A DNA stretch of 64,000 bases, from assembly GCA_900544725.1 (NCBI GenBank), contig UQWK01000003.1, forward strand, positions 1-64,000, read 5' to 3'. Source of the stretch: an uncultured Collinsella sp. GTDB taxonomy: Bacteria; Actinomycetota; Coriobacteriia; Coriobacteriales; Coriobacteriaceae. The position numbers were made by a program, and so were the translations under genes. The first letter of the stretch is position 1; each line of letters begins with the position of its first letter. The notes under the pieces were generated by a model. It was not told where the DNA came from, did not search any database, and worked only from the letters and a program-made list of their open reading frames with translations. This document shows, one piece after another, positions 1 through 7,799 of this stretch.

Positions 1-49
1 CAGCAAAACAACTGCAGGGAGCTTTTCATAGTGCGGAACTTCTATCCCA

Positions 50-1570
50 CTAGCTCTGGCGGTAATGATCGAAGAAGTCGGCGAGGTCTTCGAGGGACTC
101 TTTGAGCACTTCCATGCGCGGCAGGTACACGATGCGGAAGTGGTCGGGCTCGGCCCAGTTAAAGCCGCCGCCGCGCGTGATCAGGATCTTCTTCTCGTGC
201 AGCAGGTCGAGAGCGAACTGCTCGTCATCGGTGATGTTGAACTTCTTAACATCCATCTTGGGGAAGATGTAGAACGCCGCGCGCGGCTTGACCACCGAGA
301 TGCCGTCAATCTTGTTGAGCGCCTCATACACAAAGTTGCGCTGCTCGTAGACACGGCCGCCGGGACGGATGTAGTCGTTAACCGACTGATGGCCGCCGAG
401 CGCCGTCTGGACGATCGACTGAGCCGGCACGTTGGAGCACAGGCGCATGTTGGAGAGCATGTTGATGCCCATGATGAAGTCGCTCATGCAGCGCTGGTTG
501 CCCGAAAGCACCATCCAGCCAATGCGATAGCCCGCGATCATATGCGACTTGGAAAGGCCGCTAAAGGTGACGCAGGGCAGATCGGGAGCGAGCGAGGCAA
601 TCGAGACGTGCTCGTAGCCGTCCATGCACAGACGGTCGTAGATCTCATCGGCAAAGATCATGAGCTGGTGCCTGCGCGCAACCTCGACGATGCCCTCGAG
701 CACCTCGCGCGGGTAGACCGAGCCCGTGGGGTTGTTGGGGTTGATGATGACGAGGGCCTTGGTCGCGCTCGTGATCTTGGACTCCATATCCTCCAGGTCG
801 GGATACCAATCGGCCTGCTCGTCGCACAGATAGTGCACAGGATGGCCGCCGGCAAGGGTTGCGCACGCCGTCCAGAGCGGATAGTCGGGGCTGGGGATCA
901 GAATCTCGTCGCCATTGTCGAGCAGCGCGTTCATCGAAAGCTGAATGAGCTCGGACACGCCGTTGCCCGTGTAGATGTGCTCCATCTGAACATTGGGCAG
1001 GCCCTTGATCTGGGAGTACTGCATAATCGCCTTGCGCGCAGAGAACAGGCCGCGCGAGTTGGAATAGCCTTCGCAGTCGGGCAGCTGCTGGCGCATATCC
1101 TTAATGACCTCATCGGGCGTGCGAAAACCAAAGGGCGCGGGGTTGCCGATGTTGAGCTTGAGAATACGCTCGCCCTCGTCCTCCATACGGGCAGCCTCGT
1201 CGACGACGGGACCGCGCACGTCATACAGGACGTTATCGAGCTTGGTGGATTTAGAAAAAGTACGCATGGTGGTGCTCCTTGGAATTTGAGCTGAGGGGTG
1301 GGGTTCGAACTTGGAAACGTTACGGGGCGATGATGCCTCGCCTTGATCGGCGCTACCGGCAAGCAGCCAGGTAACATCGACCTCCAAAATGCGAGCGAGC
1401 AGCTCGGCCACATCGCGCCGCGGGATCGTCTTGCCGCTCACATATTGGCTCATCTGACTCTTGCCGAGTTTTTTGCCGAGCATCTCCGATGCGCGGATCA
1501 CGTCCGACTGGCGAACGTCGCGATCGGACATAGTCTGTCGCAGGCGATCGCTAAACGTCTCTTGGGCCAC
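50..1570 (-). CDS. XRE helix-turn-helix / class I aminotransferase fusion
   Basis: About 506 aa. The first ~75 residues are an XRE-type DNA-binding domain (FSDRLRQTMSDRDVRQSDVI onward, then a SGKTIPRRD recognition region); after a linker of about 40 residues comes a full PLP fold-type I aminotransferase resembling the alanine/valine-pyruvate AlaA group. PLP features seen: NPNNPTGS, DEIYD and the Schiff-base lysine in SGLSKSHMIAGYRIGW. I chose the GTG at 1570 because AAGGAGG lies 5 nt upstream; the open frame extends further but without an SD. Its promoter holds a palindrome the HTH could bind, so self-regulation by amino-acid status is likely but inferred. Bifunctional HTH/aminotransferases are an established family; the natural substrate is not shown by sequence. 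Confidence 0.9.
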   Translation of the reverse strand: MAQETFSDRLRQTMSDRDVRQSDVIRASEMLGKKLGKSQMSQYVSGKTIPRRDVAELLARILEVDVTWLLAGSADQGEASSPRNVSKFEPHPSAQIPRSTTMRTFSKSTKLDNVLYDVRGPVVDEAARMEDEGERILKLNIGNPAPFGFRTPDEVIKDMRQQLPDCEGYSNSRGLFSARKAIMQYSQIKGLPNVQMEHIYTGNGVSELIQLSMNALLDNGDEILIPSPDYPLWTACATLAGGHPVHYLCDEQADWYPDLEDMESKITSATKALVIINPNNPTGSVYPREVLEGIVEVARRHQLMIFADEIYDRLCMDGYEHVSIASLAPDLPCVTFSGLSKSHMIAGYRIGWMVLSGNQRCMSDFIMGINMLSNMRLCSNVPAQSIVQTALGGHQSVNDYIRPGGRVYEQRNFVYEALNKIDGISVVKPRAAFYIFPKMDVKKFNITDDEQFALDLLHEKKILITRGGGFNWAEPDHFRIVYLPRMEVLKESLEDLADFFDHYRQS

Positions 1571-1591
1571 TAGAACCTCCTTGCTGGCAAA

Positions 1592-1673
1592 GTTCAATTT
1601 ATAGAACACGAATTGAACCAAGGTTCAATTTAGGCAGCAGTATAACGCGGCACCTCATTCGAAAGTTCAATTT
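1592..1673 (-). promoter_or_regulatory. Operator cluster and promoter of the HTH-aminotransferase
   Basis: GTTCAATTT occurs at 1592-1600, 1623-1631 and 1665-1673, and with the inverted AATTGAAC at 1611 forms a palindrome with two 9-bp arms around AA (1611-1630). The surroundings are AT-rich against a GC-rich genome. Read on the minus strand, TATAAA (1598-1603) is a plausible -10 just downstream of the palindrome. I infer the sites are bound by the gene's own XRE domain. Confidence 0.6.
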
Positions 1674-1732
1674 CATAAGAAAATGTACCAGACTCCGAGA
1701 TTTGCCCAAAGCGAACAATGACGTGTACACGT

Positions 1733-2590
1733 TTAGAGGTATTCAAGGAAACGAGCCGCCGCAAGCGAAACGTCAGCGGTGCGATATATCGCGTTGATCT
1801 GCCGATGAGGACGTCCCTCGAGCGGGCGCACGGCGACATCGAACTGACAGCGCCGCAAGATGAGCGCCGGAAGAATGCTCACGCCCAGGCCGTCCTCGAC
1901 CATAGCCATAATCGCATAGTCATCCCAGGTCGACAGCTTAGAGCGCACCGCCAGGCCCGCGCGGCGAAACAGCGGCGTAATCTCGTCGTCGTTACCGCGT
2001 TCCAGCAGAATAAACTGCTCGTTGGCCAAATCGGCAAGGGAAACGACCTCCGCGGTGGCAAGCGAGGAGTCCGCTGGCACCACGGCCATCAGCTCGTCTT
2101 GCACCAACGGCCGCGACACCATGCCGGCGCCGCGTGGCTCACGCGGGATAAAGCCCAGGTCGCAGCGGCCTTCCGCCACCCATTGCTCAATCTCGGAGTA
2201 ATCACCCATCAGCAACTCGTAATCGACGTCCGGGTGATCGGCGCGAAACCGCGCGATCACCGGCGGCAGTACATGGGTCGCCACACTCGAAAACGTACCG
2301 ATACAGATCTTGCCACGCATGAGCCCTCGCATCTCGTCCACGCGTCGCTGCAGGCGGCCAAACTCTTCGCATAACGCCTCGACCGCCGGCATGACCTGCC
2401 GCCCGTCGGCAGAAAGCACCACGCCCTCGCGGCTGCGATCAAGCACCTTAAAACCCCAGTCTGCCTCAAGGTCGCCCACCATGCGGCTTACGCCCGACTG
2501 CGAATAGCTCAACCGCTCTGCAGCACGCGTAAAGCTGCCGGCACGCACCGTCTCGAGCAGCACTTGCATCTTTTGGATATTCGTTTCCAC
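1733..2590 (-). CDS. LysR-family transcriptional regulator
   Basis: About 285 aa. N-terminal winged HTH (MQVLLETVRAGSFTRAAERL then YSQSGVSRMVGDLE), followed by a LysR effector-binding domain typical in length. The GTG at 2590 has GGTGGGGA upstream; the ATG 21 nt further out lacks an SD. It is transcribed away from an EamA-family transporter at 2709, the classical arrangement for a LysR protein controlling its neighbour. The DDYAIMAMVEDGLGVSILP stretch is shared with the LysR protein at 44887, which sits in an identical arrangement. The effector is unknown. Confidence 0.9.
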   Translation of the reverse strand: METNIQKMQVLLETVRAGSFTRAAERLSYSQSGVSRMVGDLEADWGFKVLDRSREGVVLSADGRQVMPAVEALCEEFGRLQRRVDEMRGLMRGKICIGTFSSVATHVLPPVIARFRADHPDVDYELLMGDYSEIEQWVAEGRCDLGFIPREPRGAGMVSRPLVQDELMAVVPADSSLATAEVVSLADLANEQFILLERGNDDEITPLFRRAGLAVRSKLSTWDDYAIMAMVEDGLGVSILPALILRRCQFDVAVRPLEGRPHRQINAIYRTADVSLAAARFLEYL

Positions 2591-2662
2591 GGCACGTCCC
2601 CACCTTTGCATGAGTTTTTGTCATGTTATTCATGCATTATATTCGCTTTTCTTCTAAAGCCA

Positions 2663-2679
2663 GTTCACCCATAGTGAAC
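2663..2679. promoter_or_regulatory. Candidate LysR operator
   Basis: GTTCAC-CCATA-GTGAAC is a perfect 6-bp inverted repeat with a 5-nt spacer, fitting the T-N11-A LysR box, in the gap between the divergent LysR and EamA genes. Binding is inferred from position and symmetry. Confidence 0.55.
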
Positions 2680-2708
2680 ATGCTCGGATATGGAGGGGAT
2701 GTCAGCGC

Positions 2709-3620
2709 ATGAACAACGGACTGTTTACGTACTTAGCAGCATTGCTATTGTTTGGCTCCAACGGCATCATCGCCGCTGCTATCGCGCTGCCGAGCTCCGA
2801 TATCGTGCTACTACGCACGTTTTTGGGCGCACTTTCGCTTGTCACCGTCCTCGCCATCACCCAACGCCATAAGTTGCAGGCGCCATCTCGCCCCCGCGAA
2901 GCCGCGGCCCTCCTCCTTTCGGGAGCCGCGCTGGGCGCCAGCTGGATTTTTCTGTTCCGCGCCTACCAGACGATCGGCGTCGGCATATCCTCGCTGCTGT
3001 ACTACTGCGGCCCTATCATTGTCATGGCGCTCTCCCCGCTCATCTTTGGCGAAAAGCTGACCGGTGGCAAAATCGCCGGGTTTATCGCCGTCGCCTGCGG
3101 CGCTTTTCTCATTGCAGCGCAAGGTTTAGGCGGCAACATGCCCATTGCGGGCATCGTCTGCGGCATCGCCTCGGCATTTTGCTATGCGCTGATGGTCATC
3201 GCCAGCAAGGGTGCGCCGCACATCGAGGGTCTCGAGAACTCCGCGCTCCAGGTGAGCGCCGCCTTTGTGACCGCGCTGGTCCTCACGCTCGTCACCCAAG
3301 GCGCCCCCTCGTTCCTCTCCCCCAGCATTGCCGCCGGCATCGATTGGCGCGCCGTTGCCATGCTCGGCATTGTCAACACCGGACTCGGTTGTCTGCTCTA
3401 CTTTAGCGCCGTCGCCAAGCTGCCCGTCCAGACCGTCGCCGTCGTCGGCTACCTTGAGCCGCTTTCGGCGGTCGTGTTCTCGACCGTCCTTTTGGGCGAA
3501 GCCATAACACCGGTCCGCCTGATGGGCGCTACACTCATCATCGGCGGCGCGCTCTTTTGCGAACTCGCTGGCAAACGTGCAGACGCCAAGGCTGGCATAG
3601 CCCAGACAGCACGCGCTTAA
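2709..3620 (+). CDS. EamA/DMT-family transporter
   Basis: 303 aa, very hydrophobic, with about ten membrane segments arranged as two EamA repeats (first from LLLFGSNGIIAAAIALPSSD, second from IAGIVCGIASAFCYALMVIA). A typical motif near the end of the second repeat is VVGYLEPLSAVVFSTVLLGE. GGAGGGG lies upstream of the ATG. Members export amino acids or other metabolites; the substrate cannot be read from sequence. Divergent from and probably controlled by the LysR gene at 1733. Confidence 0.9.
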   Translation: MNNGLFTYLAALLLFGSNGIIAAAIALPSSDIVLLRTFLGALSLVTVLAITQRHKLQAPSRPREAAALLLSGAALGASWIFLFRAYQTIGVGISSLLYYCGPIIVMALSPLIFGEKLTGGKIAGFIAVACGAFLIAAQGLGGNMPIAGIVCGIASAFCYALMVIASKGAPHIEGLENSALQVSAAFVTALVLTLVTQGAPSFLSPSIAAGIDWRAVAMLGIVNTGLGCLLYFSAVAKLPVQTVAVVGYLEPLSAVVFSTVLLGEAITPVRLMGATLIIGGALFCELAGKRADAKAGIAQTARA

Positions 3621-3654
3621 AAGCCCCTGCTTTGAAATGCTACCTGCGTACATA

Positions 3655-3678
3655 AATAATCCCCAGCTGGGGATTATT
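3655..3678. terminator. 24-bp perfect palindrome, probable bidirectional terminator
   Basis: Ten-base arms AATAATCCCC and GGGGATTATT surround AGCT, just after the EamA gene. The AT-rich outer part supplies short U runs either way. The near absence of a loop also allows it to be a protein-binding site, so the terminator call is moderate. Confidence 0.5.
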
Positions 3679-3733
3679 GTCTAAAATAACCTGATGTGCC
3701 AAACTGCTCTTGTATGTATAAAGACGGCATAAA

Positions 3734-3758
3734 GGTTATCTGTCCTAGACAGATAACC
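3734..3758 (+). promoter_or_regulatory. Leader hairpin or operator ahead of kup
   Basis: Eleven-base perfect arms GGTTATCTGTC and GACAGATAACC flank CTA, ending 7 nt before the AAGGGAG ribosome site of kup. It could be an RNA hairpin near the ribosome site or a repressor operator. It is far too small for a ydaO-type c-di-AMP riboswitch. Confidence 0.5.
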
Positions 3759-3778
3759 GGATGTCTAAGGGAGTCCAC

Positions 3779-6010
3779 GTGGCACACAACAAACTGGAGG
3801 CAAGCCCCCAAGACCAGCGTGGTCAAGGCGGGCATGGAGCCATTCCCCTCTCCGCTGGCATGCTGCTCGTTACGCTCGGCGTCGTCTATGGTGACATCGG
3901 CACGAGCCCCATGTACACCATGAAATCAATCGTCGCCAACAACGGCGGCATCGGTACCGTCAGCGAGGACATGATCCTGGGCGCGCTTTCGCTCGTCATC
4001 TGGACCATGACGCTCGTAACCACGGTCAAGTACGTGCTAATCGCCATGAGGGCCGACAACCACAACGAGGGCGGTATCTTCGCCCTGTTCAGTCTCGTGC
4101 GCAAAGTGGCGCCGTGGCTGATCCTTCCCGCCATGATCGGCGGTGCGGCGCTGCTTGCCGACGGCATCCTCACCCCCGCCGTCACGGTCACCACAGCCAT
4201 CGAGGGTCTGCGCACCATCGAGTGGGGCCACGCGCTATTGGGCGACGGCCAGACCAACGTCATCATTATTACCATCATCATTATCTGCGGCCTATTTGCC
4301 ATGCAGCGCGCCGGCACCTCGTCAATCGGCAAGCTTTTCGGCCCGCTCATGACGCTATGGTTCCTGTTCCTGGCGGGCGCCGGCCTGTTCAACATGCTCG
4401 GCAACCTGTCCATCTTGCGCGCACTCAACCCCATCCGCGGCATCATGTTCCTGTTCTCGCCCATCAACCACTCGGGCATCATGGTGCTCGGCTTCGTCTT
4501 CCTGTCGACGACCGGCGCCGAGGCGCTCTATTCGGACATGGGTCACGTGGGCAAGGCTAACATTTACGCATCCTGGCCGTTCGTAAAGGCGGCCCTCATC
4601 CTTAACTATCTGGGTCAGGGCGCTTGGCTGCTCGCCAACAACTCCAATCCCCAGATGCTCGCGATGGACATCGTCAACCCGTTCTACATGATGCTTCCCG
4701 AGCCCCTGCGCCCCTTTGCCATCGTGCTATCGGCCGTAGCGGCCATCATCGCCTCGCAGGCGCTTATCACCGGCTCGTTCTCGCTGGTATCCGAGGCCAC
4801 GCGTCTCAACCTTATGCCGCATCTGCGCATCCACTACCCCAGCGACACCAAGGGTCAACTCTATATTCCGCTCGTCAACAACATCATGTGGGTCGGCTGT
4901 ATCTTCATCGTGCTGCTGTTCCAAAACTCCGAGCGCATGGAGAGCGCCTACGGCCTCGCCATCACCGTGACTATGCTCATGACCACGACGCTTTTGACGA
5001 GCTATATCGCCGGCATCCTCAAGCACAAGCTGGGCGCCTGCGTCTTTGCCCTGCTTTTTGGCGCCATCGAGCTCTGCTTCTTTGCCTCGTGCCTCACCAT
5101 GTTCTTTGACGGCGGCTATGTGATGATCTTCCTGGCCTCGCTGCTGTTTGGCCTTATGTACGTGTGGCGCCGCGGCACCGCCATCGAGCGCACGCAGACG
5201 ATCCTGCTGCCCGTCTCCAAGTACATCGATCAGCTCAACCGCCTGCGCAACGACGAGACCTACCCCGTGCTCGCCGACAATCTGGTGTTCCTCACCAACA
5301 GCCCCGACCCGCTCACGCTCGACCGCGACGTGCTCTATTCCATCCTGGACAAGCACCCCAAGCGCGCCAAGGCATATTGGTTCATCAACGTGCACGTTAC
5401 CGACGAGCCCTATACGCACGAGTATTCCGTCGAGACCTTTGGCACGGACTTTTTGTTCCGCGTGCGCCTGGACCTGGGCTTTAAAGTCAACCAGCGCATC
5501 AACGCCTATCTGCGTCAGATCGTTGGCGACTTGATGACATCGGGTGAGCTGCCACCGCAGCATCACACCTACTCCATCTACGAGACACGCGGCAACGTGG
5601 GCGACTTCCGTTTTTGCATGCTGCGCAAGATGCTTGCCCCCGAAACGGACATCAACCGCAACGACCACCGCGTGATGGCCATCAAGTACGCCGTCCGCCG
5701 CGCCTGCGGAAGCCCGGCACGCTGGTACGGTCTTGAGAACTCGGCGATCATCATCGAGTACGTGCCTCTCTTTGCCCGCATGCGTCCGGCGGTCAAACTC
5801 GTACGCACCCATGTGCCGCTCGAGGTCCAGATCGAAGAAGCCGAGGAAATGGAAGTCGATATCTTCTCGGACGACCTGGTCAACGGCAACGAGGCCGGTA
5901 GGGACATGAACGTCGATCCCACCGAATTGCTCGAGAGCGTCGCCGATACGCCCGAACAGCAACTGCTCGACGGCCTCGAGAGCGCCCAGCTCAACGACGC
6001 CAACTTCTAG
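3779..6010 (+). CDS. kup: Kup-type low-affinity potassium transporter
   Basis: 743 aa. The N-terminal ~450 residues carry about 12 membrane segments with the Kup signature at the first (LGVVYGDIGTSPMYTMKSIV). The remaining ~270 residues are a soluble cytoplasmic domain, matching Kup/Trk-H length. It moves K+ with H+ across the inner membrane. I chose the GTG at 3779 (AAGGGAG 6 nt upstream) over the ATG at 3761, which lies directly on the leader hairpin and has no SD. The acidic tail (EEAEEMEVDIFSDDL) is a C-terminal peculiarity. Monocistronic, bounded by a strong terminator. Confidence 0.95.
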   Translation: MAHNKLEASPQDQRGQGGHGAIPLSAGMLLVTLGVVYGDIGTSPMYTMKSIVANNGGIGTVSEDMILGALSLVIWTMTLVTTVKYVLIAMRADNHNEGGIFALFSLVRKVAPWLILPAMIGGAALLADGILTPAVTVTTAIEGLRTIEWGHALLGDGQTNVIIITIIIICGLFAMQRAGTSSIGKLFGPLMTLWFLFLAGAGLFNMLGNLSILRALNPIRGIMFLFSPINHSGIMVLGFVFLSTTGAEALYSDMGHVGKANIYASWPFVKAALILNYLGQGAWLLANNSNPQMLAMDIVNPFYMMLPEPLRPFAIVLSAVAAIIASQALITGSFSLVSEATRLNLMPHLRIHYPSDTKGQLYIPLVNNIMWVGCIFIVLLFQNSERMESAYGLAITVTMLMTTTLLTSYIAGILKHKLGACVFALLFGAIELCFFASCLTMFFDGGYVMIFLASLLFGLMYVWRRGTAIERTQTILLPVSKYIDQLNRLRNDETYPVLADNLVFLTNSPDPLTLDRDVLYSILDKHPKRAKAYWFINVHVTDEPYTHEYSVETFGTDFLFRVRLDLGFKVNQRINAYLRQIVGDLMTSGELPPQHHTYSIYETRGNVGDFRFCMLRKMLAPETDINRNDHRVMAIKYAVRRACGSPARWYGLENSAIIIEYVPLFARMRPAVKLVRTHVPLEVQIEEAEEMEVDIFSDDLVNGNEAGRDMNVDPTELLESVADTPEQQLLDGLESAQLNDANF

Positions 6011-6030
6011 CGACGTCGCGCATCAACGAC

Positions 6031-6070
6031 AGCGCCCCTGCACCTCACAGGAGATGCAGGGGCGCTTTGC
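6031..6070. terminator. Bidirectional terminator, kup / hydrolase
   Basis: Twelve-base arms AGCGCCCCTGCA and TGCAGGGGCGCT with a 12-nt loop, then TTGCATTT. It lies between the convergent kup and choloylglycine hydrolase genes. Confidence 0.8.
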
Positions 6071-6089
6071 ATTTCAGTAAAGTCCTCGG

Positions 6090-7055
6090 CTACGAACGAC
6101 GCGGCTCGGGAACCACAAGCCTATCGGGGCTCGCGCCCTCGGCATCCATCAGGCTCACGTAGCGAATCGACGGATCCTCATACATCGCGTAGTAATAATT
6201 GCCTGTGCGCGCGCTAAAGCATCCGGTATAGATAGTCTTCTCGAACTTGCCATCGCCCATCCTGGACGCCCCCTCAATCATCACCACGCCCTCGAGTGAA
6301 CGGAACATGCGGACGACGTTTTCGGTCTCGCTGTCTTTTTGCGGGTAATTGGCGTTGAGGTACGCTGCCTTTACAAAACGGCTCGGCGAATAGCAGTCGC
6401 CGGGAATGCCGCGCATGCCGGCACCGGCTCCATAGGGCTTAAGCTCGGCGCCACGCCACGTCGCCGTCTGCGGAAAATCGCTTGTGGCGGTGATATAAGT
6501 GCGTAGGTTTTCCATATGCCACGGGAAGGTGGGCTGATTGGCAAGGGTGTCGACCGGATCGTCGTATACATGCAGGCCGTCAGCCATCATCTCGACCACG
6601 ATGCTACGCTGGCTGTCGCCGATAATCCAATGGAGCAGCGACACGCCCAGCCCCTCTCCGGCAGATTTGGCGACAATCACCGTGTCGCGCAGCGCGGCCT
6701 CGACCTCATCGACCGTCGAGAACGTCGCTGCCACCCACAGGGGAAACTCATAGGCCGCGATATTGGTCTTGCCGTCGACAGGGTCCTCGGCATACTCGGC
6801 ATAACCCGGGAAATTGAGACCCGCCACGGCGAGGCCCGCATCGTTGCCGCAGTCGAAGAACATAGGGTAGTTCTTGTAATCGATGCACATACCGATCACC
6901 GCGTGTGCCGCTGTCGTGTCGTCGATAAACGAATACGGAATGTGAAACCCGCGCGGCATCACGCGAACCTGTTGGCCGTAGTCAAAGCTCCAGTCGAGGT
7001 TGCGGCCCAGATACATGTTGCCGGAATTATCGGTAAATCGAATGCTCGTACACAT
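6090..7055 (-). CDS. Choloylglycine hydrolase family (probable bile salt hydrolase)
   Basis: 321 aa, the usual length. With the ATG at 7055 (GGAGG 5 nt upstream) the second residue is Cys, which becomes the N-terminal nucleophile of this Ntn-hydrolase family after Met removal. Residues matching the bile salt hydrolase active site: C2, R18, D21 (LGRNLDW), N81 (GLNFPG), N173 (NQPTF) and R226 (GDCYSPSRF). No signal peptide, so cytoplasmic. The expected reaction is release of glycine or taurine from conjugated bile acids. Penicillin V acylases share the fold; GLNFPG and the SPSRF region favour the bile salt hydrolase side, but specificity needs assay. Confidence 0.85.
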   Translation of the reverse strand: MCTSIRFTDNSGNMYLGRNLDWSFDYGQQVRVMPRGFHIPYSFIDDTTAAHAVIGMCIDYKNYPMFFDCGNDAGLAVAGLNFPGYAEYAEDPVDGKTNIAAYEFPLWVAATFSTVDEVEAALRDTVIVAKSAGEGLGVSLLHWIIGDSQRSIVVEMMADGLHVYDDPVDTLANQPTFPWHMENLRTYITATSDFPQTATWRGAELKPYGAGAGMRGIPGDCYSPSRFVKAAYLNANYPQKDSETENVVRMFRSLEGVVMIEGASRMGDGKFEKTIYTGCFSARTGNYYYAMYEDPSIRYVSLMDAEGASPDRLVVPEPRRS

Positions 7056-7114
7056 AGCGCCTCCTAGCTTTACGTTCTTGCTAAGTTCATTGTCACCAAA
7101 CAAAAAGGCGCTAA

Positions 7115-7154
7115 ACACAAAAGCCCGGACATGACAACAATGTCACGCCCGGAC
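7115..7154 (-). terminator. Intrinsic terminator of the deformylase-like gene
   Basis: On the minus strand a 14-bp stem (7141-7154 with 7123-7136, including G-U pairs) closes a TTGT loop and is followed by TTTTGTGTTT. Because several pairs are G-U on this strand only, it acts best in the minus direction. Confidence 0.7.
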
Positions 7155-7186
7155 CAAAAACGACGAAGTGCGGTGCTGTGGTCGCC

Positions 7187-7606
7187 CTAGACAAGCTTGC
7201 CAAGACAGTGATCGATCATATGCTGGATCATCTGCGCCTCGAAGCCCACAAAGTCCTGCTTGCGCTCGCGCATCTTGCCGTCGACGATCTGGTCAAAGGC
7301 AACCTTGCACTTGATATAGCGCGTGGACTTGGTGACCTCCTCGTGCGTCAGGCAGCTCTCCTCCATCTTGCTGGCGCCCAGGCCAAACACCAGACGGGGG
7401 TTGTAGAGCACGTGGGGCTCGCCGGCGTCGTCCAGGTAGACGCAGACCTTCTTGGTAACGCCAATCTGGTTAGCGGCAAGGCAGCCGGCATCGTCGAGCG
7501 ACTTGATGGTATCGATCAGGTCCTGAGCAACCGACTCGTCCTCGACGGTCGCAACCTCGCAACGCTGGGACAGGATAGCCTCATCGTGGCAAAGCTCTTT
7601 AATCAT
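7187..7606 (-). CDS. Peptide deformylase-like protein with altered catalytic motif
   Basis: 139 aa, shorter than housekeeping deformylases. All three deformylase motifs are recognisable: LAANQIG (43-49, for GLAAPQxG), ESCLT (83-87, with metal ligand C85) and HMIDH (129-133, for HEIDH). The two metal-binding histidines and the cysteine are present, but the catalytic glutamate that follows the first His is methionine (M130). In known enzymes that Glu is needed for hydrolysis, so normal deformylase activity is doubtful. I used the ATG at 7606 because GGAGG sits 6 nt upstream. Monocistronic. Confidence 0.8.
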   Translation of the reverse strand: MIKELCHDEAILSQRCEVATVEDESVAQDLIDTIKSLDDAGCLAANQIGVTKKVCVYLDDAGEPHVLYNPRLVFGLGASKMEESCLTHEEVTKSTRYIKCKVAFDQIVDGKMRERKQDFVGFEAQMIQHMIDHCLGKLV

Positions 7607-7799
7607 ACGTTCCTCCATAGGGGTCGTTGTAACCGCTTAAGTATACGGTACCCACACATTTTCATGCGATAAATACCGTCCGTCTGTTACAAAGCGCCGA
7701 ACATCAACATGCGAGGAACAGCAAGGTTGTAAAGACGATATAGTAAGTGAGTTCGTGTCAATCGGCCTAAACTCGGGGCCGAACAAGGAAAGGGTATGC

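Noticed and set aside
1..49. Any gene at the left edge
   Set aside because: Only 49 nt past the aminotransferase stop; no start, stop or hairpin that can be assigned.
7619..7799. Purine riboswitch before the AzgA-like permease
   Set aside because: The conserved three-way junction cores are not found in the 180-nt leader.
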